Assembly: GCA_002328485.1 (NCBI GenBank)
Contig: DCUF01000074.1
Location: 1 to 60,767, forward strand
Length of the DNA stretch: 60,767 nucleotides
Reading direction: 5' to 3'
DNA from: Deltaproteobacteria bacterium UBA2221
Lineage (GTDB): Bacteria > Desulfobacterota > Syntrophorhabdia > Syntrophorhabdales > WCHB1-27
A program made the position numbers and the translations under genes. This document shows positions 16,812-25,647 of the stretch, piece after piece. The notes below the pieces were generated by a model. It saw only the letters and a list, made by a program, of their open reading frames with translations. It searched no databases and had not been told where the DNA came from. Position 1 is the first letter of the stretch. Every line of letters begins with the position of its first letter.

Positions 16812-17820
16812 AAAGATCAGCGATATTGGTGAATTCGGACTCATCGCGAGGATCGACGCGGTCATCCAACGTGAAGGAGTGGGCTCCGATCAGGTGACAG
16901 TCGGCATCGGGGACGATACGGCTTCCTTTACGCCGAGGGCCGGATACGAGGTGCTGGTCACCTGCGATGCTATGGTAGAGAACCGCCACTTCCTTTCCGG
17001 ATCGATCAGCCCCTTCGATCTCGGTCGTCGCGCCATGGTCCAGAATATCAGCGACATCGGGGCCATGGGGGGACGACCGGTCTATGCCCTGGTCTCCTTG
17101 GGACTGAGGGGTGAGATACCGGTTTCGGAGATTGAAGATCTCTACCGGGGCTTCATCTCCGAATTGAATCCTTTCGACGCCTGTATCGTTGGGGGCAATA
17201 TTACCGGTACCACCGGCCCTCTCTTTATCGATATTACCCTCATCGGAGAGGTGGAACAGGGAAGGGCGATGAGGCGCTCTGGTGCCACAGCGGGCGACGT
17301 GATTCTGGTTACGGGCTATCCTGGCCAATCCTGTGCCGGCTTACAGCTCTTGCTTAACGCCTCTGACAGGACTTCTTTGCAGGATCATCCCCTGGTCAAA
17401 GGGTACAATACGCCATCACATAGGGCACAATTGGGCGCGGCCATCGGCAAGACCGCCCGCGCAACGGCCATGATCGACACCAGTGATGGCTTCCTGGGGG
17501 ACCTCGGCCACATCTGCGAAACCAGCAGGGTGGGGGCGGAAGTGATGGATGAGAAGATCCCGATTTCCGATGATTTGCTCGATGTGGCCGGAGAACTTGG
17601 CAAGGATCCCAAGGAATTCTTCCTGGGCGACAGCGACGACTACGAGCTGATCATCACATGCCGGCCGGAGAATGCCCAGCTTTTTCGTTCCCTTGCGGCG
17701 GACCATGGTGTTCCCATTACCGAGGTAGGCAGAATCACACCGCTGCCGGGCATCTTCCTGGTGCGAGCGGATGGCACGCGGGAACGGCTCAGATCGATCA
17801 GTTGGGACCATTTCCGTTAA
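16804..17820 (+). CDS. thiL: thiamine-monophosphate kinase
   Basis: ATP-dependent kinase converting thiamine phosphate to the active diphosphate. The 338-residue PurM-like protein begins ISDIGEFGLIARI. It has the metal-binding IGDDTASF, CDAMVENRHF, NISDIGAMGG and TGTTGPL segments, then a C-terminal domain with DTSDGFLGDLGHI and GDSDDYELI. It overlaps thiE, so the pathway product passes straight between the two encoded steps. Confidence 0.95.
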   Translation: MAEKISDIGEFGLIARIDAVIQREGVGSDQVTVGIGDDTASFTPRAGYEVLVTCDAMVENRHFLSGSISPFDLGRRAMVQNISDIGAMGGRPVYALVSLGLRGEIPVSEIEDLYRGFISELNPFDACIVGGNITGTTGPLFIDITLIGEVEQGRAMRRSGATAGDVILVTGYPGQSCAGLQLLLNASDRTSLQDHPLVKGYNTPSHRAQLGAAIGKTARATAMIDTSDGFLGDLGHICETSRVGAEVMDEKIPISDDLLDVAGELGKDPKEFFLGDSDDYELIITCRPENAQLFRSLAADHGVPITEVGRITPLPGIFLVRADGTRERLRSISWDHFR

Positions 17821-17921
17821 GAACAAGCACGTATTTCACCACCCACTCGTCCCATCGAACGGGCTCGTTAGAGACGCAGCGGGCACAAGGAGGAAACGTC
17901 TCTGGGAGAAAAGCGTAGATT

Positions 17922-17957
17922 CCCGTCTGATGTGGGGAGATGCCCATATCAGACGGG
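17922..17957 (+). other. long hairpin between thiL and thiM
   Basis: CCCGTCTGAT (17922-17931) is the exact complement of ATCAGACGGG (17948-17957), and TGGG/CCCA pair inside it. It is very stable but lacks a downstream T-tract, so it is not a typical intrinsic terminator. It could be an attenuating or transcript-stabilising structure. Confidence 0.55.
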
Positions 17958-18005
17958 CTCCATCACCTGCATGAGAGTACTTTATGATTGCGTCGCCGTT
18001 ATCAT

Positions 18006-18055
18006 GCAGCGGAGCTGCTGATGCCCGTAAGGCCGCATCTCTTTGGCTTACGGGC
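18006..18055 (+). other. two further hairpins upstream of thiM
   Basis: GCAGC-GGA-GCTGC (18006-18018) is followed by GCCCGTAAG (18023-18031) pairing perfectly with CTTACGGGC (18047-18055). Together with the hairpin at 17922 they fill the 326-base thiL-thiM gap. None matches the TPP riboswitch consensus. Confidence 0.5.
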
Positions 18056-18146
18056 AGAGTAAGGGCTATTAAAACCCTCTGTGACCTCGGTGCCTCAAGC
18101 GAAGGGGGTGGTGAGATAATAAGCTCTTTTTTAAGATGGAGGAGAT

Positions 18147-18965
18147 ATGTTCAATCAAGAGATGGCGCTAAGAGCTGCAGAGAACCTGGAAGCCGTGCGG
18201 CGCCAGAAGCCCCTCATTCACAACATCACCAACTACGTCGTCATGAACTATACGGCCAATGCCTTGCTCGCCTGCGGCGCCTCGCCCGTCATGGCCCACG
18301 CTCTCGAAGAGGTGGAGGAGATGGTCTCCCTGGCAGGCGCCCTGGTGCTCAACATCGGGACCCTCAGTACTCCCTGGATCGATGCCATGGTGAAGGCCGG
18401 AAGGCGGGCAAATAAACTCGGGATTCCGGTCATTTTTGACCCGGTCGGTTCCGGAGCCACCGCTATGCGCACCAAGACCGCCAGACTCTTAGCCGAGGAG
18501 GTTTCCCTCCAGGTGATCCGCGGCAATGCCTCGGAGGTCCTTTCTCTCGCACCGGCGATGATCAGCTCTTCCACGAAGGGCGTTGATTCCGTCCATACCG
18601 TTGACGAGGCCACTGAGGTTGCGTCGGATTTGGCCAGGGAGTTAAAAACGGTTCTTGCCATCACGGGTGCCGTCGATCTTGTCACAGACGGCCAGAAGGC
18701 CTACCGGGTCACCAACGGACACGAAATGATGGGATGCGTAACCGGCACGGGGTGCACGGCCACTGCGATCATCGGGGCTTTCCTGGCAGTGGATCGGAAC
18801 GCTCTCGGTGCGACCGCAACGGCTCTGGCCTATTTCGGCCTGGCAGGAGAAATGGCAGCGGTTAACGCCCCCGGACCAGGGACATTCGGGATCGGGCTGC
18901 TGGACGTACTGTATAACATGAAGACGGAAGAATTGTCGGTCGGCGCCCGTATTGAGGGTCTCTAG
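18147..18965 (+). CDS. thiM: hydroxyethylthiazole kinase
   Basis: Salvage kinase phosphorylating hydroxyethylthiazole so that ThiE can use it. The 272-residue ribokinase-fold protein shows PLIHNITNYVVMNYTANALLACGASPVMAHA, DPVGSGAT and the GCVTGTGCTATAIIGAFLA anion-hole region with catalytic cysteine. It has GGAGGAGAT before the ATG. Placed after thiE-thiL but behind a structured 326-base gap, it may have its own signal. ThiD is not present nearby. Confidence 0.95.
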   Translation: MFNQEMALRAAENLEAVRRQKPLIHNITNYVVMNYTANALLACGASPVMAHALEEVEEMVSLAGALVLNIGTLSTPWIDAMVKAGRRANKLGIPVIFDPVGSGATAMRTKTARLLAEEVSLQVIRGNASEVLSLAPAMISSSTKGVDSVHTVDEATEVASDLARELKTVLAITGAVDLVTDGQKAYRVTNGHEMMGCVTGTGCTATAIIGAFLAVDRNALGATATALAYFGLAGEMAAVNAPGPGTFGIGLLDVLYNMKTEELSVGARIEGL

Positions 18966-19485
18966 GCGCCCGGGTTCCCCCTCCATACAGCGCTTGTATC
19001 CCGGCGCGCCCCGGCGCCCTCGATGTGCTTCATTGTACGCCAGCGGTCTGTGCCCCGCCCTTTGAGCGCTCCATAAGGAAACTCTCCTCTCCGGCCCCGT
19101 CGTAGGAGCGGACCCAGGGGGGATTGTGGGGCCCGGATTGGTTTCCTCGGAAACCATTGTCGGCAGCTCGTTGGTACTTCACTTGCATGATGATCAAGCA
19201 TGGAGAAGGATCCAGTATCCAGTGGTCCGATCAGCTGCGCCCTACCATGTGGTGCTCTTTTTGCGGCCTCCACAGGATAAGGACAACCTCAAGACGATGG
19301 GAATGACAGAGCGGTTTTGCTGAGTGAAGGGGCGTTGCTGTGTGCGCTTTTGTGACAAACCGTGTGGTGTCATGGTACAGTGGTCATTATATTCACTCAC
19401 AGAATCTTGCCCGCCACCCAGCTGGTGTGGGGGTCATAGAAGCCCGTCAGGGCTCGGGGTTGGCAGAAGGGGGGAGAGTTTCAAC
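18966..19485 (+). other. intergenic region, no gene recognised
   Basis: 520 bases between thiM and the LysM/SPOR gene. Frames on either strand give only proline/arginine-rich translations without ribosome sites. A short hairpin TGGTTTC-CTCG-GAAACCA lies at 19139-19156 without a T-tract. No RNA gene recognised. Confidence 0.45.
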
Positions 19486-20142
19486 GTGACAGAGGATTTT
19501 CACTATCTGGACGGGGATGCCATGGGACAGTCTAAGGCGTCGAAGATTAAAGGTGTAACCAAAAGGAGGGGCTCTACGTGGCTGATCATCCTGTGTGGGG
19601 CACTGGCTTTGGCCGTCATAGCAGTAACGTTGGCTGTGCTTTTCCTCTCGCACCTAGCAGATCGGCAGCGCCCCGTCAAAGCAGGGGTTGAGCTTCTGAA
19701 GGGAAAAAAGGCGGCGACGGCGACGGTCCTTTTCCAGAGGGGATCGAATCTGACCCACCTCGCACGAGCGCACTATGGGCAAGTCAATCCGACGATTCTC
19801 GATATCATACTGGAAGCCAATCCTTCTATTACCGACATCAATCGCATCCCCGTGCACAAGACGATTGTGATGCCGCCATTGGCGGTAGATTCCTTCATCC
19901 TGTCTATCCCCGACAAGCCCTTCGCGGTACACCTGGGAGCCTACGACCACAGACCATCCCTGACGGTTTTTCAGGATGCACCGGCGCTCAAAGGGAAAAC
20001 CGTCGAGATCGTGGTTCGCACCATCTCTCCCAAGGAACGATGGTATCGCGTCATGGCAGGCCCTTTTCCCACAAAAGAGGAGGCCGCTGCAGCCCTTAAG
20101 ACCATGAAACAGAGTGGTATTCCCCTCGAGTTGACCTACTAG
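19486..20142 (+). CDS. membrane-anchored LysM/SPOR-like protein
   Basis: 218 residues from GTG 19486, which has GGGGGAGAG upstream. Residues around 30-60 form one hydrophobic helix (TWLIILCGALALAVIAVTL) after a basic stretch, so the rest is probably periplasmic. A LysM-like segment follows (FQRGSNLTHLARAHYGQVNPTILDIILEANPSITDINRIPVHKTIVMPPL), then a SPOR-like C-terminus (FAVHLGAYD ... RWYRVMAGPFPTKEEAAAALKTMKQSGI). This combination suggests peptidoglycan or septum binding. No obvious operon partners. The longer upstream frame to 19324 is unsupported. Confidence 0.75.
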   Translation: MTEDFHYLDGDAMGQSKASKIKGVTKRRGSTWLIILCGALALAVIAVTLAVLFLSHLADRQRPVKAGVELLKGKKAATATVLFQRGSNLTHLARAHYGQVNPTILDIILEANPSITDINRIPVHKTIVMPPLAVDSFILSIPDKPFAVHLGAYDHRPSLTVFQDAPALKGKTVEIVVRTISPKERWYRVMAGPFPTKEEAAAALKTMKQSGIPLELTY

Positions 20143-20226
20143 GCCAGTAGAACTGCGAAGGATTGACGTTTTCCTGCGACAGTGGGCAGATTCTCCATGA
20201 GAGAAATGCCTATATCACGGGTCACC

Positions 20227-21135
20227 TTAGGGTGGGCATTTTGCGCAGATCGATCGGAACTGCATGACACTCAGGTAGCGGTCGCCGCGGTCGGGCAGGA
20301 TGACCACAACATTACCTTCTTCCATCAAATTTGCAACCTTCATGGCACCGACAAGGGCTGCTCCGCTCGATAGACCAACGAAAACACCTTCGTGCTGGGC
20401 CAGATTGCGGGCCATCTCGAAGGCCTCGCCGTCCTCGACAATGATCTTCCCATCCAACTGATCTGGATGGAAGATCTTCGGGACGATAGACTCGAGCATG
20501 TTTTTCAGCCCCTGGATGGCGTGGCCAAGGGTCGGCTCCACTCCAACTATTCTGGTTTTGGGGCTCGCCTCTTTTAGGTACCGCGATATACCCATGAGTG
20601 TGCCTCCGGTTCCCATGCCCGCCACTACCACATCCACCCTTCCTCCAGTCTGGGCCATGATCTCCGGACCGGTCGTCTCATAATGGGCCTGAACATTGGC
20701 GTCGTTGTCATACTGATTGGGCATGTAATACTCATCCGGATTGTTGGCCAGCAGCTCATGGGCTGCACGGATGGCTCCGTCCGTTCCCTCTTTGGCCGGG
20801 GTCAGCAAAACCTCCGCACCCAGCGCTTGAAGGATGATTCTCCGTTCTGTGCTTACGCACTCAGGCATGAAGAGTTTTACCCGATAGCCCTTGGCTGCCC
20901 CTATCATGGCAAGAGAGATGCCCGTGTTTCCCGACGTGGGCTCGAGGATGGTTTTGTCTGGGGTGAGTTGTCCCGCTTCCTCCGCTTTTCTTATCATGTA
21001 GAGGGCCGGGCGATCCTTGACTGAACCTCCGGGGTTGCAGCCTTCCAGCTTTCCGAATACCTTCACTTTGCCGTTGGTATTCAAGTGGACGAACTGAACC
21101 AGGGGCGTCCTTCCAATGGCATCTAGAACCGACAT
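20227..21135 (-). CDS. cysM: cysteine synthase (CysM/CysK-type PLP enzyme)
   Basis: PLP enzyme making cysteine from an activated serine and sulfide or another sulfur donor. The 302-residue protein has the PLP lysine K40 in GGSVKDRPA, the phosphate/substrate loop EPTSGNTGI and GMGTGGTLMGISRYL. KDRPA and overall length fit the CysM-like branch, but CysK or a cystathionine beta-synthase-like role cannot be excluded by eye. It ends in CAKCPP. AGGAGG lies upstream of its ATG. It stands alone. Confidence 0.9.
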   Translation of the reverse strand: MSVLDAIGRTPLVQFVHLNTNGKVKVFGKLEGCNPGGSVKDRPALYMIRKAEEAGQLTPDKTILEPTSGNTGISLAMIGAAKGYRVKLFMPECVSTERRIILQALGAEVLLTPAKEGTDGAIRAAHELLANNPDEYYMPNQYDNDANVQAHYETTGPEIMAQTGGRVDVVVAGMGTGGTLMGISRYLKEASPKTRIVGVEPTLGHAIQGLKNMLESIVPKIFHPDQLDGKIIVEDGEAFEMARNLAQHEGVFVGLSSGAALVGAMKVANLMEEGNVVVILPDRGDRYLSVMQFRSICAKCPP

Positions 21136-21395
21136 GCAATACCTCCTCAGTTAACATTACAATAGCAGAAGATCGGGTCCAGAACAAGGGGGGTGAAAAG
21201 GGCCAAGGTGGCCCATTTTGCTGGCAAAAACGTGAAACAAAAAATGTTGACGTTTCAAATATTCTGTGTCATCCTACTTTTCGAAGCTTCGGAAGTCGTT
21301 GTCATACAATGCCGGAATTGCAAGCTTGACGGTTTGTTCGTGGCACAGCTCCGTAATCTTCTAATTACTATTCACCATTCAAGGAGGTGTGTCGC

Positions 21396-21596
21396 ATGCC
21401 AAAAGGAACCGTTAAGTGGTTTAATGAGTCCAAAGGGTTTGGATTCATAGCCAAGGAAGACGGCGGGGACGTGTTCGTGCACTATACGGCAATTCAGGGC
21501 GATGGTTTCAAGTCGTTGTCTGAAGGTCAGGCGGTGAGTTTCGATATCGTCGAAAGTCCGAAAGGGCCTAAAGCCGCGAACGTCGTAAAGCTATAA
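21396..21596 (+). CDS. cspA: cold-shock protein
   Basis: 66-residue single cold-shock domain. GTVKWFNESKGFGFI contains RNP1 and DVFVHY contains RNP2; the end KAANVVKL is standard. These proteins bind single-stranded RNA or DNA as chaperones. AAGGAGGTG precedes the ATG. A leader of more than 100 bases with a CGAAGCTTCG palindrome lies upstream, as is common for csp genes. A strong terminator follows. Confidence 0.96.
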   Translation: MPKGTVKWFNESKGFGFIAKEDGGDVFVHYTAIQGDGFKSLSEGQAVSFDIVESPKGPKAANVVKL

Positions 21597-21607
21597 ACCG
21601 CAATTAA

Positions 21608-21641
21608 GGGGTAGGTCTGGAGAAAGACCTACCCCCATTTC
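21608..21641 (+). terminator. intrinsic terminator of cspA
   Basis: GGGGTAGGTCT pairs with AGACCTACCCC around a six-base loop, followed by ATTTCT. It lies 11 bases after the cspA stop codon. Confidence 0.85.
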
Positions 21642-21647
21642 TATACC

Positions 21648-21665
21648 GAGGGCCCTGGGGCCCTC
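21648..21665. other. GC-rich palindrome after the cspA terminator
   Basis: GAGGGCCC and GGGCCCTC form a near-perfect palindrome in the 400-base gap between cspA and the YihY gene. The remainder of the gap (to 22002) shows no convincing gene; a 63-codon frame at 21815 lacks a ribosome site. Confidence 0.4.
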
Positions 21666-22002
21666 TCTTCTCTGCTCTGGCGCTACGCCATCCCGCTGGA
21701 ACGCCAGCGGATTCGACAAAGCAAGCGAATCAGGGGGATCATCTTGCGTTCCTAAGTAATCTCAAAGAGAGAGACGGATAAAGTGAAGGCTTTGCCACGG
21801 GGTGAACGGTCATCATGGATACGCGGCTGGTCTCCCGGCTGCGAAAGGTCTATAATGGAAGGACCAAAATGAAGATACGTCTCGCCCATCCTCAATACGC
21901 GAACATCTTCTGGTCGTTCAGATATGCTTTGAGGTTCGTCTCCAAACAAGCAGGCTTCCAGCCCGGAAGGAAAGGCATGACCTCCTTCGATTGGAAGGCG
22001 GA

Positions 22003-22860
22003 ATGAGCGGCCGTCAATTCTGGAGTCTCGTAAGAGAGACGTTCTTATCCTGGCAGGGGGACAAGGTCTCGAAAATGGCTGCCGCCCTTGCCTATTACAG
22101 CATCTTCTCCCTTGCCCCGCTTCTTATCATAGTGGTTGCCGTGGCGGGGGCCATCTATGGCCGGGCAGCAGCGGCAGGCGAGATCGTGGGACATATACAA
22201 AACCTTGTGGGATCCGATGTGGCTGGGGTGATTCAGGGCCTCATCGAGAATGCAAGTCGGCCAAAATCAGGTGCCATTGCGTCCATCATAGGCATCGCGA
22301 CTGCCCTCATCGGTGCGACCGGTCTTTTCAGTGAGTTAAAGGATGACCTTAATATCATCTGGAAAGCGGATTCAAAAAGGACCGCGGTGGGCAGCGTCCT
22401 CCATTCGCGTTTCCTGTCCTTTTTGATGGTCCTGGGCATAGGCCTTCTCCTTCTTCTCTCGATCGTTGCCAACACATTCCTTTCCGCGGTGGCCGCTTTT
22501 CTGAAGGGTCTTGTGCCCGGGCTTCGGCTCCTACTATTCCTGACCAACGTCCTTCTCCCGTTCATGCTGATAAGCATCCTCTTCGGCTTTTCGTATAAGT
22601 TCCTCCCTGACACCCGCGTCGCCTGGAACGATGTATGGCCGGGAGCAGCAATAGCGTCACTCCTCTTTACTGTGGGAAAACTTGTCCTTGGCTTCTACCT
22701 GGGGAGCAGCAAGATAGTTTCGGCCTACGGGGCGGCAAGCTCTCTGGTTGTGCTCCTGTTTTGGGCCTATTTCTCGGCCCAGGTTTTCCTGTTTGGTGCT
22801 GAATTCACATGCGTCTATGCATCGCGGTCCGGGGGGGATAAGCCGTCAAATACTGAGTAA
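22003..22860 (+). CDS. YihY/virulence factor BrkB family membrane protein
   Basis: 285-residue inner-membrane protein with about six hydrophobic helices. The family start is recognised in VSKMAAALAYYSIFSLAPLLIIVVAVAGAIYG, together with GATGLFSELKDDLNIIW and FLPDTRVAWNDVWPGAAIASLLFTVGK and AYGAASSLVVLLFWAYFSAQVFLFGAEFT. Once misnamed ribonuclease BN; true function is unknown. ATG 22003 has GGAAGGCGGA directly before it. Its end overlaps the convergent gene by 15 bases. Confidence 0.92.
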   Translation: MSGRQFWSLVRETFLSWQGDKVSKMAAALAYYSIFSLAPLLIIVVAVAGAIYGRAAAAGEIVGHIQNLVGSDVAGVIQGLIENASRPKSGAIASIIGIATALIGATGLFSELKDDLNIIWKADSKRTAVGSVLHSRFLSFLMVLGIGLLLLLSIVANTFLSAVAAFLKGLVPGLRLLLFLTNVLLPFMLISILFGFSYKFLPDTRVAWNDVWPGAAIASLLFTVGKLVLGFYLGSSKIVSAYGAASSLVVLLFWAYFSAQVFLFGAEFTCVYASRSGGDKPSNTE

Positions 22861-23622
22861 GAGGTCGATCCCTTCCTTGTACAGACAGGAGAAGGCGTCG
22901 TTCTCCGCCCGGTTGACGTCAGGGTTTTCAAGGATTGAAGCAGCAAGCCTCTGTGGATCCAACGCGACACGATAGTCTTGCCGGGCCTGCGCAGCCAGCC
23001 TTTGAACCATGTTCATGACAAGCCCCTCCTTGGTCCCTTCATTAAGCCAGAGGGAAGACCATTTTTCGTAAAGGTCCGCAATATCAGGCTCCTCTTTTTC
23101 GTAGAAGTGAGAAAGGGGAGCCAACCAGGCCTTCAGGCCGTTCTTGGATGAACGAAAGATATCATCGACAAAAGGAAAGCGCTCCACGATGTCCGTCTCG
23201 ATCCTAATCTTGCTGATGAATCCCTCTATGACGTTCGGTTGTTTGGCACGTTTTGAGCCAATTCTATTCCTGAAGAATCTCCAGACCTCGATGACGGGAT
23301 AGGAGATATTCCTGCTGGAGTAGTCGACGACCTCGAGGGCTTCGATCGTGTTCCGCCGCTTCTTGGGAATGCCGTAGAGAAGGAGTCCGAGAAGATCAGA
23401 AGCGACATGGAAGAGGAGGGCCAGATTATTTGGGCGAATAGACGGGTTCATGTAGCAGATGAACTCGTTCAACTCGAGGGCCTCAACGAGGTGATCCTGT
23501 TTCGGCCCGTGGTGTATATACTTGAGGGCATCGACAACAAGGGCGCCGGTGGACATGAGGAGCTTGTCCTGCTTTGCCCCCGCCACCTCCCATACGTCGA
23601 GGATATGCCGCCTGGGCAACAA
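22846..23622 (-). CDS. uncharacterised protein downstream of dnaJ
   Basis: 258 residues, not recognised. It is soluble and mostly helical by eye, with many aromatic and charged residues. A central segment reads IPKKRRNTIEALEVVDYSSRNI and a cluster of W and E residues lies near 180. No P-loop, cysteine cluster, signal peptide or membrane helix. The likely start is TTG at 23622, two bases after the DnaJ stop, with AGAAGGG in the dnaJ end as ribosome site; an in-frame ATG lies 22 codons in. Tight linkage to dnaJ and the DUF89 gene suggests cotranscription and perhaps a client or stress link. Confidence 0.7.
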   Translation of the reverse strand: MLPRRHILDVWEVAGAKQDKLLMSTGALVVDALKYIHHGPKQDHLVEALELNEFICYMNPSIRPNNLALLFHVASDLLGLLLYGIPKKRRNTIEALEVVDYSSRNISYPVIEVWRFFRNRIGSKRAKQPNVIEGFISKIRIETDIVERFPFVDDIFRSSKNGLKAWLAPLSHFYEKEEPDIADLYEKWSSLWLNEGTKEGLVMNMVQRLAAQARQDYRVALDPQRLAASILENPDVNRAENDAFSCLYKEGIDLLLSI

Positions 23623-23624
23623 GC

Positions 23625-24575
23625 CTATAGCCCTTCTGCTTTGAGTTGTTCCACCAGCACCTTCTGTTGATCCGTCAGCTTCTTCGGTATGTCTGCCACG
23701 ATCTCGACATATTGATCGCCCCGACCGCTTCGGCCCAGGGACGGAACCCCTAAACCTTTCATCCTCAGTTTTTTGATACCGGGCGGCAGCTTGGTCTGTT
23801 TCGGCCCGTCAATGGTGGGAATCTCTATGTTTCCTCCGAGTAGTGCGTCGCTCAGTTTCACGCTGACAGTCGCATAAATGTCGTTGCCCTCCCGTCGAAA
23901 AACAGGATGTTCCCCCACCTTGACAGTGATATACAGGTCCCCGGCCCTTCCGCTGTAAGGGTCTTTGCTTCCCTTGCCCTGCAGTCTGAGTCTTTGTCCT
24001 GAATTTACGCCTTTGGGGATCTTGACGTCCACTTCCTGCACCCCTTGCTCGCCCGTGAACGATAGCCGCTTCTCGGAGCCATGCATGGCATCCATAAAGG
24101 GGATCTCCAGTTCGTAGTTCAGATCAAGCTCGCCAGCGGTTTTGCGCTCTCGAGTAACGAAGTCACCGAAATCGAAGGTGCCCGCCGCGCCCCGTCTGCC
24201 CGACTGCCTCCCGCCCTGCCTGCCACCCCGTGCCCCCGGTTGGCCACCAAAGATCACACTGAAAAGATCATTGGTACCGAATCCCAGGTCCTTAAAAAGG
24301 TCACCCACATTGAAACCGCGATAGATGTCCTCCTGTGAGTACCGCTGCTGAAACCCGCTCATGCCGTATGCGTCATACTGGCTTCTCTTCTCTTTATCGC
24401 TCAAGACCGCGTAGGCTTCATTGATCTCCTTGAAGCTCTCTTCGGCCTCCTTGTTTCCTGGGTTTCTGTCCGGATGATACTTGAGGGCAAGTTTACGATA
24501 GGCCTTCTTGATATCATCTTCCGAAGCGTTTTTCGCTACCCCCAAGATTTCGTAGTAGTCCTTCTTATTCGCCAT
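23625..24575 (-). CDS. DnaJ-class co-chaperone (CbpA type, no zinc finger)
   Basis: 316 residues. The J domain (residues 5-70) holds the HPD motif at 34-36 in YHPDRNPGNKEAEESFKEINEAYAVLSD, followed by a Gly/Phe-rich then Gly/Arg-rich linker (GARGGRQGGRQSGRRG). A DnaJ C-terminal substrate domain follows, with VDVKIPKGVNSGQRLRLQGKG and LGGNIEIPTIDG. The CxxCxGxG zinc repeats are absent, so it is the CbpA class. It stimulates Hsp70 ATPase. ATG 24575 follows AGGTGG. It overlaps the DUF89 gene by 11 bases. Confidence 0.94.
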   Translation of the reverse strand: MANKKDYYEILGVAKNASEDDIKKAYRKLALKYHPDRNPGNKEAEESFKEINEAYAVLSDKEKRSQYDAYGMSGFQQRYSQEDIYRGFNVGDLFKDLGFGTNDLFSVIFGGQPGARGGRQGGRQSGRRGAAGTFDFGDFVTRERKTAGELDLNYELEIPFMDAMHGSEKRLSFTGEQGVQEVDVKIPKGVNSGQRLRLQGKGSKDPYSGRAGDLYITVKVGEHPVFRREGNDIYATVSVKLSDALLGGNIEIPTIDGPKQTKLPPGIKKLRMKGLGVPSLGRSGRGDQYVEIVADIPKKLTDQQKVLVEQLKAEGL

Positions 24576-25398
24576 GATCACCACCTAGAATAGCAGTATA
24601 CTGACCGACACTCCCTTTCACACTCTCCGCAACGGCAGGACACTTCAGCTTCATCACATAGATGACCCTTCGCTCGTGATCGAACTCGGAGATGGTCTCG
24701 TAGTTCCCCATGCCCTTGGCAATCACCAGGGCATCGCTTTCCCAAAGCCTCCTAACTTGGTGGCCCATCTCATTCCTTTTCATTCCCACCTTTCCGGCGC
24801 CTGTGGAGATGAAATTTGAGAACCATTCTCGGAGGCCGAAGAGCTCTACATCAGCCATACAGAGATCATTTTGCACCGGCCCCGCCCGAACGGCATAGGA
24901 GATCTCCTTGCCCTGACCTTGGAGATAACGGATCAGCGGAAGATCGAAGAGAAACTCCCCTATGTTGTCCCCAACGATCAGCGCCTGTCGCCCCGTGCGG
25001 TCTATCTCCTCACCTATCTCCTCGATGTTTCCCGCAAAAACGAAGGATTCCCTGTCATAATCGGGCTCCATGAAGACGTCAGCCGAGTTTCCCATAACAG
25101 AGCACTTGAGCACCCCCTCAAGAGACGATGGGAAAGAGCGAGCGATCACGGGGGCCGCCGACAGGGCGCGGTGGAACTCTTCAGCCTTCTTGTGTCGATA
25201 AGGATCATCCACACCGGTTCGCTTACGCACCAGTCGCAGCACTTCATTTGCTATGTCGGGAGGAGAGGCTTCCGGGGAGTAGCGTCTTTCGATCAAGGCG
25301 AAACACTCGTTGCGAAGTTCTTCTTCTGCTTCAGTCAAGAGAACGACGCCTTTGGCCAGATCCTTGAGACAAGGGAAACAGTAGGGCTGGACTTTCAT
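24565..25398 (-). CDS. DUF89 (ARMT1-like) family protein
   Basis: 277 residues. The N-terminus YCFPCLKDLAKG has the CxxC seen in bacterial and archaeal DUF89 proteins. Later motifs are GNSADVF (metal-binding Asn/Asp), ALIVGDNIGEFLFDLPLI (conserved DNxGE) and ESDALVIAKGMGNYE. Eukaryotic relatives are metal-dependent phosphatases acting on damaged or reactive sugar phosphates, so a housekeeping metabolite-repair role is plausible. MKVQPYC at 25398 is taken as start since conservation begins there. First gene of the DUF89-dnaJ-unknown operon. Confidence 0.87.
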   Translation of the reverse strand: MKVQPYCFPCLKDLAKGVVLLTEAEEELRNECFALIERRYSPEASPPDIANEVLRLVRKRTGVDDPYRHKKAEEFHRALSAAPVIARSFPSSLEGVLKCSVMGNSADVFMEPDYDRESFVFAGNIEEIGEEIDRTGRQALIVGDNIGEFLFDLPLIRYLQGQGKEISYAVRAGPVQNDLCMADVELFGLREWFSNFISTGAGKVGMKRNEMGHQVRRLWESDALVIAKGMGNYETISEFDHERRVIYVMKLKCPAVAESVKGSVGQYTAILGGDHGE

Positions 25399-25505
25399 AA
25401 AGCCGGTACTAACAAAGATAGTATGCTTATAAAATATATCCAAAGCCTTTACAATTCAATTTCAAAAAAATAGACTAGAACCAATTGGTAGGGGCTTACG
25501 TTGCC

Positions 25506-25528
25506 CCCCAACGGCGGAGCCGTTGGGG
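25506..25528. repeat. perfect REP-like hairpin
   Basis: CCCCAACGGC-GGA-GCCGTTGGGG is a perfect 10-bp stem with a three-base loop, flanked by TAGGGGCTTACGTTGC and CTACCCC that can partly extend the stem. It lies in the 249-base divergent gap between DUF89 and the FmdB gene. It has no T-tract. The look is that of a dispersed extragenic repeat, but only one clear copy is in the window. Confidence 0.45.
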
Positions 25529-25647
25529 CTACCCCTCCTTGCGGCAGTAGCCGATAGTGAGGACGGGCGCTCGTTTGGCCCTGCCTGGCACTGGACACGG
25601 TGCGTCGGGCGTAAAATAGCAGCAATTAACCTTGCCGGAGGGTGTCG

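Noticed and set aside
16000..18146. TPP riboswitch upstream of thiE or thiM
   Set aside because: Neither CTGAGA nor the conserved pyrophosphate-binding core is present; hairpins before thiM do not match the fold.
18962..19273. 103-codon minus-strand frame after thiM
   Set aside because: Arginine/proline-rich translation typical of GC-rich non-coding DNA; no start signal.
21815..22006. 63-codon frame upstream of the YihY gene
   Set aside because: No ribosome site and no similarity; a minus-strand frame of equal quality covers the same DNA.
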